Shown: positions 44,270-56,454 of the stretch, piece by piece
Position numbering within the stretch: the first letter of the stretch is position 1
How the letters are laid out: each line of letters opens with the position of its first letter
From: Acheta domesticus
Lineage: Eukaryota; Arthropoda; Insecta; Orthoptera; Gryllidae
NCBI GenBank assembly: GCA_031308135.1
Contig: JAHLJT010009355.1
Location: forward strand, 10,491,177 to 10,555,176
Length of the DNA stretch: 64,000 bases
Direction: 5' to 3'
Program-made: the position numbers and the translations under genes
Notes under the pieces: model-generated
Told to the model about the DNA's origin: nothing
Databases searched by the model: none
Seen by the model: the letters and a program-made list of their open reading frames with translations, nothing else

Positions 44270-44491
44270 GGAGTCGCGTAGTTGCAGCAGCAGCAGCAGC
44301 AGCGGGCGGGCCCCCGGCCTGGGACCCTCCGCCCCCCGGCGCGGCGCGCGCGTCACGGGCGGCGCCTGAAGAGGACAAATGACGGCGGCCCTGCGGATTC
44401 GAACGCAGGACGACGGCTCGGGGCGCGCCACGTCCAGCGAAACAAAGCGCAGCGCCGCCCGCACCGGCTTCCTCCGACGCCGGCGGGAGAT
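44270..44491. promoter_or_regulatory. CpG island truncated by gap (copy A)
   Basis: (GCA)n at 44284-44300, then CpG-dense DNA. GCGGATTCGAACGCAGG, complemented, resembles a tRNA-type B box. Continuation is seen in copy B at 52690-53000. Confidence 0.45.
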
Positions 44492-45491
44492 NNNNNNNNN
44501 NNNNNNNNNNNNNNNNNNNNNNNNNNNNNNNNNNNNNNNNNNNNNNNNNNNNNNNNNNNNNNNNNNNNNNNNNNNNNNNNNNNNNNNNNNNNNNNNNNNN
44601 NNNNNNNNNNNNNNNNNNNNNNNNNNNNNNNNNNNNNNNNNNNNNNNNNNNNNNNNNNNNNNNNNNNNNNNNNNNNNNNNNNNNNNNNNNNNNNNNNNNN
44701 NNNNNNNNNNNNNNNNNNNNNNNNNNNNNNNNNNNNNNNNNNNNNNNNNNNNNNNNNNNNNNNNNNNNNNNNNNNNNNNNNNNNNNNNNNNNNNNNNNNN
44801 NNNNNNNNNNNNNNNNNNNNNNNNNNNNNNNNNNNNNNNNNNNNNNNNNNNNNNNNNNNNNNNNNNNNNNNNNNNNNNNNNNNNNNNNNNNNNNNNNNNN
44901 NNNNNNNNNNNNNNNNNNNNNNNNNNNNNNNNNNNNNNNNNNNNNNNNNNNNNNNNNNNNNNNNNNNNNNNNNNNNNNNNNNNNNNNNNNNNNNNNNNNN
45001 NNNNNNNNNNNNNNNNNNNNNNNNNNNNNNNNNNNNNNNNNNNNNNNNNNNNNNNNNNNNNNNNNNNNNNNNNNNNNNNNNNNNNNNNNNNNNNNNNNNN
45101 NNNNNNNNNNNNNNNNNNNNNNNNNNNNNNNNNNNNNNNNNNNNNNNNNNNNNNNNNNNNNNNNNNNNNNNNNNNNNNNNNNNNNNNNNNNNNNNNNNNN
45201 NNNNNNNNNNNNNNNNNNNNNNNNNNNNNNNNNNNNNNNNNNNNNNNNNNNNNNNNNNNNNNNNNNNNNNNNNNNNNNNNNNNNNNNNNNNNNNNNNNNN
45301 NNNNNNNNNNNNNNNNNNNNNNNNNNNNNNNNNNNNNNNNNNNNNNNNNNNNNNNNNNNNNNNNNNNNNNNNNNNNNNNNNNNNNNNNNNNNNNNNNNNN
45401 NNNNNNNNNNNNNNNNNNNNNNNNNNNNNNNNNNNNNNNNNNNNNNNNNNNNNNNNNNNNNNNNNNNNNNNNNNNNNNNNNNNNNNNNNNN
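44492..45491. other. assembly gap, exactly 1000 Ns
   Basis: A run of 1000 Ns, a conventional placeholder for a gap of unknown size. All ORFs spanning it are artefacts. Confidence 0.99.
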
Positions 45492-46455
45492 TCGCTGGTG
45501 TGTTAGAAGGACGAAAGGAAAGGATTCATCAGTCATCCGTCTTAATTTGAATATAGAAATGATAAGCGCGCTGGATGAAAGGTACTTCATTGTAACATTT
45601 CGTCCAGCTGTGAGATGATATATTTAAATTTTCTTCACTTTGAATAGGATTGTATGGTATTTTAATTACATCATAAGAGAAAACGTAAAATCTTAACTTT
45701 GTAATCTCCAGTCGTATTGTTTCTCACTCGGAAATACTTTTCCAAGTATTTACAAACTGTTGGGGCACTTGGTGTTTACGTATTCTCCTCCGACAGTAGT
45801 AAATGTTTAAGTTATCCGTAAGTGACGAGCCATAGAAAGTGTCAATATGGTGACGTGGGGACTGATGGTGAGGGTGAGGGGGGATGAGGTGGGGACTGAG
45901 AAAAAAATGAAATGGTGTATAAGAAGATCTGCGGTACAGTATGAATTATAATGACTCATTATTCAAGAAAACTATTTCTAAAACTTTGTAGAAAATAGCT
46001 TGACGAAGGTTTTGGGTATTTTATTTCCTTTAACTTAAGCGAATAGAATAAAAAAAAAACAAGGAAATTCCGAGTTGATCTACAGCCGTTAGACGGACAT
46101 TGTGAATGCTTTATTTTGAAAGTATACAAATTCTTAAAGTTGAAATTTTCGTTCGAAATATTTGTATTCACGAAATATTCTCAAGGATTGGCGGTTTGTC
46201 AGCGACGTCGTATTTGCAGAGTAAAAGTCTCAGGGGCCCTCGATAGGGACTTAATGTGAAATTAAAGACGTTCACGGTCACTTAATGGAGATGTACGCGT
46301 CGTCGGCCAATTGGTTACACTTGGGTATAATTTTTTAAATTCAGATATCTGCAAAACATTATGATAGAAAAAGATGTTAGACTGTAAGCAATTAACAAAA
46401 AGGACGTATCAATTTTACATCGCCACCTCCCGCGGTAAACATTCACTACAAAAAG

Positions 46456-46910
46456 GGACTAAAGACCATAGCAGTTGAGGCCAAAAAACAAAATAAGCAA
46501 TCAGTTAATAATAAATCCAAATTTGTTGCAATTAGGCCTTGAGTAAAACGAGTTTAGGGATCTTCTCAATAGAAAAAAGGGAGAAGAATGTGAAAATTTG
46601 TGAAATTGATATCGAGCTGAGTATTGCAAAACCCGTTATAAGGAAGCGATTAAAAAATAGAGAGATTAAAACTATCACTTTCTCATCACATTCTCTACAA
46701 AAAGGGACTAAAGACCATAGCAGTTGAGGCCAAAAAACAAAATAAGCAATCAGTTAATAAATAAATCCAGTTTTGTTCCAATTAGGCCTTGAGTAAAACG
46801 AGTTTACGGCTCTTTAATGGAAAAAGTAAGAAGAATGTGAACATTTGTGGAATTGATATCGAGCTGAGTGTTGCAAAACCCGTTATAAGCAAGCGATTAA
46901 AAAATAATAG
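46456..46910 (+). repeat. about 249-bp tandem unit, two copies (copy B)
   Basis: GGGACTAAAGACCATAGCAG occurs at 46455 and 46704. It is the counterpart of the three-copy array at 37864-38570, with one unit fewer. Confidence 0.85.
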
Positions 46911-46969
46911 ATTAAAACTATCACTTCCTCTTGGACGCGAAATGCAATCTGCATCCTGAGTTTTGAATA

Positions 46970-47250
46970 TCGCGCCCGGGCCGGGGGTTCCAATATCCTG
47001 TCCGGCTTCTTATGAAGCAGCGAAGCTCCTTTGAGCAGCCGCTCTCTTTGCTGTGCAATATCCGCCCCGCCTGCAGGCCGGGCCCAGCCTCCTAATAAGA
47101 CCCGCGCTGTTTGGCGTGGAATCGTGCGCGAACGTGTTGACAACGAGCTCGGTGCCGGCGACCCCCGAGATCCCTTGGAGGAGCGCTCGGGACAAAGCAT
47201 GTTGGCGATGTGTGTTGAATTGTTGATTCACGGAACATGCGGTGCTTATT
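46970..47250. other. CpG-rich patch (copy B)
   Basis: Counterpart of 38595-38880, with the same block order and several single-base deletions. Confidence 0.4.
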
Positions 47251-48189
47251 GATAGAATGCGACCGTTACAGGGAAGTAATCCGCTCAGCTGATGTTGAGA
47301 ACTAAGAAAGGTCTTTTCTGTAAAGAATTTTTCTTAGAAGGTTTGGGACAGATATGTGTGAATGTGTGGAACACAATTACGTCTTGCACTATTGTTTTGA
47401 AATTTTAATTCGCTACGGGCAAAAATGTGGTAATCTTTAATGAAGTAAAGTTTCAAATTCTGACAACTTTCGTTTAGTTCATCCGAATCCTCAGCATCAG
47501 AAAGACCTCAACTTTGAACCCATTGAATATCACATACTTAACTACTAAGTTTTACTGTTATTTACCCCAAATCCCTTCCGTTGAAACTTTCAGACTCGCA
47601 AAAATTCCTAACCACACAAGAATAAAATACAGATATCCGTACAATATATTCCTAAAAACCTTCTCCGCATTTGGAACTGAATAGAGGGCCCAATAGGGCA
47701 TCCTCAACGTAATGTTAGATTTAAGTTTTAGAAGAGAGTTTTAAATATAAGTTAGCACGTAAATGTTTCAGACATCTGTAACGTTGATACTTAAATTGAC
47801 CTATGCACAACCAACATAAATCAATAAAAAAAAAAGTTCATCCGAAAGGGAAACGAGAATAAGAGCATTAATTTTTATTTTCATGTTTTCAAGCATTTTT
47901 TCCCCTTAAGTAGTAAAAAATGTAATAATATCGAAGTAATGATATCGAATATCCGTTGTCAAGAAACAAACGAAGAAAACTAAAAAGGAAGAAGTATTAA
48001 ATGTACTATAATATAATGTTAATCGTTCGATAGATACTTTTTTTTCATTTCAATATTTTCTAAAATAGCTGCGGTGTTACAGAATATCTTCACGTAAGCA
48101 TTATCTGAGCAAAACTCTCAGGCGATAGGTGTGGGTAACAGAAAACTCTTATCATTGTCTTTCAAACCACGAGTTCGTCCAAAGGTTTC

Positions 48190-49610
48190 GTCGACGTCTA
48201 TCTGCGTGTGTGCGTGATGATGTTTGCACGAAGTCTCACGTGGTCGTCAGAGGCACGCGTGTATCTCGTGTATCAGCCGCTAAACGCCCGCGGAGGGAGA
48301 GCGTGAGGCGGCGGCGGCGCGATCGCATCAGGGCGCGCACAAAGGAGAAGCAAATCTTCCGGCGCGCAGACAGACGGCTGGCGGAGACTGCCGGCGGCGC
48401 GCGCTCAGCAAGGAGGTCGATAGGACGCGCCCACCCGCGCTTCGCTCCCCGGCGCTCCCCGCCCCGCCCCGCCCACCCTCCCACCCTCCCACCCAGCCTC
48501 CCTCGCCGCGGCCTCCCTCGTCACCACCTCCGCCTCCCACACATCCGCACTCCCCGCCCATGCCCTCACCAGCACCCCGCCCTCGCCCAAGGCCTTGCTG
48601 TCAGTCACGTCCACGCCCTCACACACGCACTTGCACGTACCCTCGCCCATGCCTTCTCCCGTGCCCTCGCCCACGCCCTAGCCCACACCCTGGCCCACGT
48701 CCTCCCTCACGCCCTCGCCCATGCCCTCCCTCACGCCCTCGCCCATGCCCTCTCCCAAGCCCTCGATCATGCCCTTGCCCATACCCTCGCCCATTCCTTC
48801 TCCAGTGCCTTAGCCAATGCCCTCACCCACGCCCTTGCACATACCCTCGCCCATGCGTTCCCCCGTGCCCTCGCCCACGCCCTAGCCCACGCTCTGGCCC
48901 ACGTCTTCCTCCACGCCCTCGCCCATGCCCTCGCTCATGCCGTTACCTATGCCCTCGCCCATGCCTTCGCCCATGCCCTCCCTCACGCCGTCGCTCATGC
49001 CCTCGTCCATACCCTCTCCCAAGCCTTCGATCATGCCCTTGCCCATACCCTCGCCCAGTCCTTCTCCCGTGCCCAAGCCCACGCCCTAGCTTACGCCCTG
49101 GCCCACGTCCTCTCCCACGCCCTCTCCCGCGCCCCCACTCATGCCCTCGCCCACGCCTTGGCCCAGGTCCTTCCCAACGCCCTCGCCCATGCCCTCACCC
49201 ATGCCTTTCCCCATGCCCTCGCCCATTCCATTGCTCATGCCTTCTCCTATGCCCTCCCCCACCCCTCGCCCATGCCCTGCCCACGCCCTCGCCCACGCTT
49301 ACACTTCCGCCTACGCACTCACCCTCGCCCTGACTTCCTCCCCCAGCTCGCTATCCATCTCCGTTTCCGCCCCTGACCTCCTCCGTCCTCGCGGCCCCAA
49401 CCCCGCTCCTCACCGCCCGCGCCGCGCCGGCTTAGGAAGCGCTGCGCACGCGAAGTTCGCCGCCGCCCGCGTCGTCCCTGCGCCGCCGCTTCAAGTTGGA
49501 AACCGCGTTCGCCGCGCGTCGCCCGCTGCCCTTCTCCCTCTGCCCTTCTCCCTCTCGCCCTTCCCTCATTTCCATTGTGCAGCTCTCGTTGCCTGCTTCA
49601 CTCACCCTTC
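48190..49610. promoter_or_regulatory. CpG island with 12-bp C-rich minisatellite (copy B)
   Basis: Counterpart of 39830-41100. The GCCCTCGCCCAC-type array is longer (about 48560-49310) and more regular, producing a 415-codon Leu-Ala-His-Ala ORF. The difference in array length from copy A fits allelic or assembly variation at a minisatellite. Confidence 0.75.
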
Positions 49611-49729
49611 AGTGGCCCTCAAATAGCGTCCGTGTTGGCAGTGCCCACGGTTGAGGGTTCGAATCCCGAGTAAAGAATAAGTGATTTCACCGTGCAGTTG
49701 AGCAGGGAGAGATAGCTCAGGGCAACAAC

Positions 49730-50240
49730 TGATGTCACAGCAGTGCCTCTGTCTGGGAGGTCCTAGGTTCGAGTCCCGACAGTGTCAGGATTTTCGACAC
49801 GTGCTTGTCAGCTGGGTTGAATTCAGGCGCTGTCAGGAAGAGAATTCCAGCGGCCGGCTGCTCTGATCGATAGTTTTGAGTGGTTTCTGGAATCAACATC
49901 AGGCAAATACCGGAGTAGTACTCTAAAAAACGGGCCATGAACCGCGCGCGTTCTTCCTTCCCCTTCCACGTCATATTCTCACCACTTAGTGACATCCACT
50001 TGCACTAACATGCATTTCACTACCACACATGTCAGGAGACCAGTCGGTAGCTTAGAGCTTTTCTCGACTGGGGCGGTGCCCTGCTGGTGGGAGATACCTG
50101 TTTGGGGACAACCTCTCTAGCCGTCACCATCCAGCGGGGGAAGATCACCGTCATTTCACGAGAGAAAACATGCACTACATTTTCGGGACTAATTATCCTA
50201 GCCGTTGGCGCGTCCGGAATCACTATTAATCAATCAACCG
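49730..50240 (+). repeat. SINE family A, full-length (copy B)
   Basis: Same blocks as 41215-41720, with fewer deletions. It reads GGAGAAGTACYC-type as GGAGTAGTACTCTAAAAAAC and ends ATTAATCAATCAACC. Confidence 0.85.
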
Positions 50241-50281
50241 CGAAGTTAAAAGCTAAGTAAGTCACTTCTGTTATTACCTGC

Positions 50282-50435
50282 ACCTGAGAAAATTTAAAAA
50301 TAAATTAGTTTCCTAGCTATTCATCTATATTTTAGGTCATTGTATTATTGTTAAGTTTCTACTGTTAAATAAGTAGAATTTCCTATTAAGTAATTTGTCT
50401 AATTGTTATTATTAGTAGTAGTTGTAGTAGTATTG

Positions 50436-50479
<44 letters not shown>

Positions 50480-50774
50480 TATATTCGTGTAGTGCAGTGC
50501 AGTGCAGTGCAGTGCAGTGCAGTGCAGTGTTGTGTAGTGGAGGGAAAGAAATGCGAAAGAAATGCATAACAGTTAAGTGTTGTGAAGTGCAGTGCAGTGA
50601 AGTGAAGTGGAGTAAAATGAATTGGAGTAAGGTTTGCGCTGTGAAATTATGTACTATTATTCTTAATTATTGTTTTTTTCCTAAATTAAGTACTCTCTTG
50701 TAATTTTAATATTCTGCCACCAAGTAATGATACTTAATTGCAGAATTAATAATAAATATAATCTAATCTAATCT
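50282..50774 (+). mobile_element. LINE-like 3' end insertion, copy B only
   Basis: Copy A reads TTACCTGCACAATAACAGGAG across this site. Copy B has about 490 bp of extra DNA ending in AATATAATCTAATCTAATCT, a tandem pentamer tail typical of 3' ends of non-LTR retrotransposons. It holds an internal (TTA)n run (50439-50479) and a (GTGCA)n run. No ORF domain is present and no clear target duplication is seen. It could alternatively be a SINE-like element. Confidence 0.5.
50491..50530. repeat. (GTGCA)n microsatellite
   Basis: About seven copies of the pentamer AGTGC, followed by degenerate GTGAA variants to 50630. Confidence 0.92.
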
Positions 50775-52159
50775 AATAAAGGAGAGGAAATAAATTTTCG
50801 AGGATCGTTCCTCACCTACACCTAGCAGTGAGTGTACTATCAGCAGTCTTCTTTGAAAGGAGACAACTTATATAGCAGAGCAAGATATTTCATGAAAGCC
50901 TTTTACCACATTGATGAGAACATTGCATGGTCGGAAATTTTCATCTCATACATCAGATATTATTTTATTAGTGGTGAGGTGAGTGTTTAGTTTGATGATG
51001 TGTTATCATGCAACAATGTGGGATGGGGAAGTCCGCATTTTAGACTGTTTCCGAGAACAGCTTGTCGTGTCTAAAGATCCTCTTTGCCGATAAATATTTT
51101 TACTGATTTACAACCTCGTCATACGATTTTCCCTCTTTATTAACCTTTCTAAACTGCCGTATATATGAAAGAAGTTATGGTGCTTAAATAAGGAATAAAT
51201 TTCTAACTGCAGATCATAGCGACAGGTGGACGAAACTTACAAACAGGACTCAACAGTTGATGTCATCATGGCGTACGGCGACAGCTATCGCTGCAGACAG
51301 TTTGACAGACAAGTCAATTAGAATTCAAGTTTGCAAAATTCGGAACATTTAATTGAATCAATTTTCTGGAACTTTGTTGAGAATAGTATTATGCTTATAC
51401 ATACCTACTTTGTCATTCGTTATATTTTGACAACATAGTTATAAGAATATTAAGAAAAAAAGTAAAAACGGAGATTCAAAGTAAAATTATATTTTGACTT
51501 GAATACAGATGTTGGTTGATGAGGGTGTGCTCGCAAGCATGGAACAAAATGGAAAAATGTTTTTTATTGAATATTAAGTACGAGAAGAAGCAGGAATATA
51601 TTTTGTTATTACATTCACACAATTTTATTGCACGAAATTGAGGTAGCTACTCTGAGTAAAAGACACACATCGATTGGTAGTGAAGGGAGATTTGGATACA
51701 TATTGAGCAAAACTTATTTTTAAAAAAGAACGCCAGCTAAGATAATTAAAATTTACCAACGCTAAACATTCCCTGACGGAAGAGTAGCTATTTAACCCAT
51801 ATCACACTATGTGACAATCAATTGTACGTTCTGGAAATACTCCTCAAAGGGAAAGGCGAAAGACTGATATATTAAGGAGTAGACAAAACCTTTCCGTGTC
51901 CAAGAACGAGGTATTATTACAAGATATAGAATGTTACAGTTCTGCAAAATAGACCACGAGACAATTTCAACACTTGCTTTTAATGTGCTATTTATTTCTC
52001 CAGTACTTCATCTTCTCACTATGTTACGTTTTCCTCTCTTCAGACCACTTTGCACCAGTTTTCCTCTCCTTTCTTCCTTGGTACCTTTAAATTTTTTGCA
52101 ATTTATCTTAAAAATAACTCTCCATTGTTTATTCTTCTCTTATATTGTTCCTTATTGGT

Positions 52160-52610
52160 ATTATTATTACTATTATTATTCCTCTAATTACGACTAAAGA
52201 TGTTATGAGTCGGTTGATTATGAAGTCAACTCCGGGTTGCAACCAGCTTCCTAAGAAGTAGATCTAGGGACTGTAGGTGCCTCTACAATACTTTGCGCAA
52301 AATATGGGCTGTTCCAAATAAAGCGATTTCTTGCACTTCCTAGACTTGAGACTTCCCAGACTGAACTACCTGGGAGTTTAGACAAGTTCTTACACAAATT
52401 TTGCGGAACAAATCCCAGAGCTTCGATAACTGTAGGAACGACCTGTGCTTTTACGCCCAACATTAGGCTGATCTCAATTTCCAAACTTGTATTTAAGACG
52501 TTTCTCTGCCTCCTTGGTAACGACGTTTTGATCGCTAGGTACAGCAACATCGACAAGTAAACACGATTTTTTCGCCAAATCCCGGATAACTATATCCGGT
52601 TATTATTATT
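52160..52610 (-). pseudogene. LINE ORF2 C-terminal relic (copy B)
   Basis: On the minus strand from 52610: PDIVIRDLAKKSCLLVDVAV, PSDQNVVTKEAEKRLKYK, a frameshift, then VVPTVIEALGFVPQNLCKNL, and a last frame with a GTAHILRKVL-like block. This order (xRPDI, a VPxD turn, VVPxVIGALG, TAHIxRKVL) is the C-terminal end of a widespread animal LINE polyprotein. It is truncated at the 5' side at a (TTA)n run. Non-functional. Confidence 0.72.
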
Positions 52611-52659
52611 ATTATTAAGTGGAAGGATACGAGAAGCGGATGCACTTTTTTCCTCGAGT

Positions 52660-53010
52660 GTACTTTTCGCGCAGCGCAGTGCTGTGGGAGTCGCGTCGTT
52701 GCAGCAGCAGCAGCAGCAGCGGGCGGGCCCTCGGCCTGGGACCCTCCGCCCCCGGCGCGGCGCGCGCGTCACGGGCGGCGCCTGAAGAGGACAAATGACG
52801 GCGGCCCGGCGGATTCGAACGCAGGACGACGGCTCGGGGCGCGCCCGTCCAGGAAACAAATGCGCAGCGCCGCGCCGCTCCGGCTCCTCCGACGCCGGCG
52901 GGAGATTCGGTCGCCAGACGCGGGCGCAGCGCGCGACGGAAGATTCATTTCCTCGGGGAACTTTGATTGGGGCGCAGATTTTGTTATTTGACGCGATGAA
53001 TGTGGAATAC
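52660..53010. promoter_or_regulatory. CpG island (copy B and its continuation)
   Basis: (GCA)n at 52700-52718, then CpG-dense DNA crossing the end of the shared segment at 52906. A complemented B-box-like GCGTTCGAATCCGC lies at 52810-52824. No coding exon supported. Confidence 0.4.
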
Positions 53011-53430
53011 TCATTTCTGAGCGCATGCAGGTCAGGAGGCAGACGGAAGCTGGGCTGTCACCCCCGCTCTTCGTCACAATCCTGCTAAGATGGATGTAAA
53101 TAACTGTTAACTACCAACATACACAGCTTATTTATCAAGAAATGAAACTTCTTATTGGCAAAATTTCCCATTTCCGAGCATATTACTCGGAAGCCGAGGT
53201 AAGGCCAAATTTACTTACAATATACATAAGCAGTTCCATTCCGGCCACAACAATGAAAGAGGGATCTCCCCGGAAAAATGTAAAGTATTCCAAAAAAGTC
53301 ATGAAATATGTATCAGTAAATTAATTTATAATAATATACTGTACTGAAAGTTTACATGTTTTTTAAAAAATGTTTGATTTATTTAGTAAACGTGGATACT
53401 ATTTTTCCGGAAGGGAGTAGACGTCCAATA
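53011..53430. other. no gene seen
   Basis: AT-rich. A 60-codon ORF (53142-53324) has no recognisable motif. Confidence 0.4.
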
Positions 53431-54080
53431 CGATCTTGTGCTTGGGAGCCCTGAGGTGTGCGGGAGCTCGCGGCACAGAGCCCTGTGGCGGCGGCGGCGG
53501 CGGCGGCGGGGCTGCGGTCCGGGCGCGCTTTACTCGCGTCGTATATCCCTCCAGGTCGCCGATATTTCACCCCGCGCCGGACGGCTGGCCTCTGGGCCCC
53601 GCGCCGAACCCTTGTCTGCGGCGCGCGCCCTTCCGCGCATAAATATAGGCCATAAAGCGCGCGCTTTAAGTTGCTCCGCCGCGGTAAATATAGAGACAGA
53701 CGACCGCGACCCCCGCCGAGATTCACCGCCCCCCGCACCGCTGGCCCGCCCCCGCCCCGTCGCCGCCCCGCCACCGCCCCGCCACCGCCCCGCCACCGCT
53801 CCTGCCCGGCCCCGCCCCCGCCCCGCCCCTGCCCCCCGCCTTCACCCCCGCCCCGCCCCACCTCCGCCCCGCCCCCGCCTCCGTCCCTCCCCTGCCCCGC
53901 CCCGCCTCCGCCCCGCCCCGCCCCCGCCCCCGCCCCCGCCCCCGCCCCGCCCTCGCCTTGCCCGCGGCTCGCCCCCGGCCCGCCCCCGCCCCCCGTCGTC
54001 CCTTTCTTTCCCTCCGCGCTCGCCGTCTCCTGTCTCCGTTGTCCGTCTGCAGCCTCCGCACTTCGTCTCCTGTGTCCTCT
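53431..54080. promoter_or_regulatory. CpG island with (CCCCGCC)n minisatellite
   Basis: CpG-dense DNA, (CGG)n at 53487-53508, and a C-rich array of CCCCGCC / CCACCG units from about 53745 to 53990. ORFs of 200-235 codons in four frames are compositional. A SINE A copy begins right after it. Confidence 0.6.
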
Positions 54081-54084
54081 CTTC

Positions 54085-54500
54085 ATTCTGTGGTCTCACC
54101 AATCGACATCAGGGGAACGCCGGAGCAGTACTCTAACAAACGGACAGAGGACCTCGCGCGATCGTTCCTTCCTCCTTCTTGACTTATCCTTATCCCTTAC
54201 CTATAAACAGATACATACACACACACACACACAAATATGCACTACACCTCCATTCAAATTGGTATACCATTAGGGAGCTTAGAGTTTGATTTCCTGGGGC
54301 GGAACCCGCTGGTGGAAGATACCTGGTTGTGGAAAACGCAGCAAACCGACGTTTAGGTCGGCGCCGGATCTCAGCATTCAGCAGAGGAAAATCAGCACCA
54401 AGTCCAGAGAAAACATGCATGCGCTACACTTGTGGGACTAATGAATGTACCATTTGACGCGTCGGAAAACACGAAATAATCAGTCAATCAACTCTTCATC
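54085..54500 (+). repeat. SINE family A, middle and 3' domains
   Basis: ATCAGGGGAACGCCGGAGCA, GTACTCTAACAAACGG, ACCTCGCGCGATCGTTCC, an (AC)n spacer, GGGAGCTTAGAGTTTG, GGCGGAACCCGCTGGTG, GGTCGGCGCCGGATCTCAGC, GAGAAAACATGCATGCG, GTGGGACTAATGAATGTACC, and an AATCAGTCAATCAAC end. Confidence 0.85.
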
Positions 54501-54906
54501 TCCTGTCCCCGCTCTTTGTCTTCTGTCCACCGCCAGACCACCTTCCCCCTACTACCTTACACCTACCTAGCAGCTACCCTTCTCCCGGTCCTCTCTTCGA
54601 CCTCATCTGAAACCTCTACAGCTCCCGTTTGCTTTCCCCGCTATCCTCTTTCCCACCCCCATCATTGAGCTGCTTACTTACCGCTCTTGTTCCCGCTGTT
54701 TGAGACGCTTCTAGGTAGCGTCTGTTTTCGTGTCAGCTGTTCTTCCTCACCTCGTGTCCAGCGCCGCGGACATGCCTGCGCCTACTCCTCCCCCGCTCAC
54801 ATGACCGACCTCTCTCCACTCTCATTGTCATGCCATCTGCCCCTCCACCTTCATTCCGTCTTGTGCGCTCTCACGTATCGCCCTCCAGCTTCGTCAGGTA
54901 GTTACA
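54501..54906. other. pyrimidine-rich DNA, no gene seen
   Basis: C/T-rich low-complexity sequence. A 113-codon ORF (54687-55028) runs into the MITE that follows. Confidence 0.4.
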
Positions 54907-55133
54907 ATAGTGCGATTTTTCTGACTCTGTCTCTCAAGCCCCTATGGCCACCATGGAATATCCGCATGGCATTTCGCGTCTTTCTCCCTCATGCCGCTAG
55001 AAATAGCATGATCGCAAGCACTGCTTGATACGGTCGCGATCATGCGATATCTGGCGGCACGACTGAGAAATACCGTGACATATTCCATTGTGAAGACGGG
55101 CCTTGAGGGGCAATGTTAGAAAAATCGCAGTAT
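54907..55133. mobile_element. MITE with long imperfect TIRs (227 bp)
   Basis: ATAGTGCGATTTTTCTGAC at the left corresponds to ATACTGCGATTTTTCTAAC complemented from the right. Inner blocks also match inverted (CTCAAG-CCC, ATGGAATAT, ATTTC). A palindromic TCGCGATCATGCGA-type centre lies near 55035. It is related to 27906-28068. Confidence 0.65.
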
Positions 55134-56454
55134 AGTATTTGTTCCCCTCCGTTTCCTGTACTATCCCCCGTACTTTGCGTCTCTTTCCTTTCTTAGCCTT
55201 TTGCTGCTATCTTGGACTCACCTCCCGGTGTTCATTCTTCCCTACGTCCGCTCATTTTCTCTCTCCTTCCTTTGAGCGGTTTATCTCGTAAGGCACGGCC
55301 GTTGATCCACTGAACTGTCTCTGCGGGCCCGCTCTGTCCCCTACACGACTTACACGAACTGCCCTTTGCGTCCCCTTTGTCATCGTTCACCTTAAACCCT
55401 AGAAGTCTTATACGTGGAGGCGATGTTCAGGGAGTCCATTCCATCTATCTTTTGCAGATCATAAGAGAAAAGTACAATGTAGTCACTTCGCTTCATCAAG
55501 AGAAAGATGGATCTTTTATCACAAAAAAACCTTTTGTAATATAACATACATTTTCTATAGAGTGTCGTCAAACATTTGACATAATTATACTGTTCCCAGC
55601 ATTCTTCTAATTAGATTCACTATCATCAGTTAATCCCTTTTTACTGTCTGCCTTCTTCCCTCCCTTTCCTCCTTCCTCCCGCCATCCCAACCCCATGGCT
55701 TCTCACCCTCTCTTACACACTCACTTCCTCTTTGACTCTTCTTTCCTCGCCCTTCCTCTTTCACTCCTCAAGTGAATATTATCCAATTTATATGCGAAAT
55801 TCTCTTCAGAACTTGCTATTATTTTAATATGTTGTACACGGTGCCTCTGATAGGCAACACATCCAACTCTCAAGTATACACACTCTCAAAAACGATCTGG
55901 TCATTGACAATGACTTTATCGGATTTTGGTCTTTATTGTTCAGCTTTAACCACTTCAGTACATTTATGGACGTTACCTTACAGACATCTAAACTCATTCA
56001 CTTTGAGAACTTCTTGTAGCCAAATGTGAGAGTTCCTGTAGTGATCGAACACCAGTGCTCGATGAGTTGCCTACCTCTCAGGGGCGCCGTGACATTTCAC
56101 ATCTGTAACATCTACTTTTTTTTTCTTTCTCGATTGTTTCTTTTAATTTCATGGTCCATATGTTCTTTATTTCTTATTGATATTTCACTTCCTTCTTTAT
56201 CGATTCTCATTATTGCGCGCATTGTTTTGTTTCCTTTCAATCCTTTCGTTTACCAGAATCCTATTTCATGATTGGCATGCCAACACTCAGTTTTCTTCTC
56301 TTTCTCCATTGCATGTCTTCGTTCCCTTTGTTGTTGCTTTATTCACATTTATTTCTCTCTTTCTTCATTCTCTTTTCTTTTCCTACCTTCCTTCCTCCCT
56401 TCCCTTTTTATTTCATTTTATATTTTCTTCCTTCCTCTCTTTTTCTCAGGTTTT
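55134..56454. other. T/C-rich, no gene seen
   Basis: Long pyrimidine-rich tracts at 55640-55770 and 56110-56450. ORFs rich in Phe, Leu and Ser follow from the composition. Confidence 0.45.

Larger units (their letters stand above)
36919..44491. repeat. copy A of a 7.5-kb duplicated segment, ending at an N gap
   Basis: Collinear with 45492-52906 from TCGCAGGTGTGTTAGAAG to CGCCGGCGGGAGAT. Differences are scattered substitutions, many single-base homopolymer indels, one extra tandem unit (37864-38330), an extra LINE/TTA block (43565-44200) and absence of the insertion found at 50282-50774. It ends exactly where the Ns begin. Confidence 0.95.
45492..52906. repeat. copy B of the duplicated segment, starting at the N gap
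   Basis: Same orientation and order as copy A. The first base after the gap is already inside the shared sequence (TCGCTGGTGTGTTAGAAGG), and the shared sequence ends at GGGAGAT (52906), where copy A met the gap. Beyond 52906 the sequence is unique. Confidence 0.95.

Noticed and set aside
43839..45590. ORFs of 375-583 codons with long X runs
   Set aside because: They read through 1000 Ns and trinucleotide repeats.
53379..54273. Pro/Arg- or Gly-rich ORFs of 65-235 codons
   Set aside because: C-rich minisatellite and CpG island composition, open in many frames on both strands.
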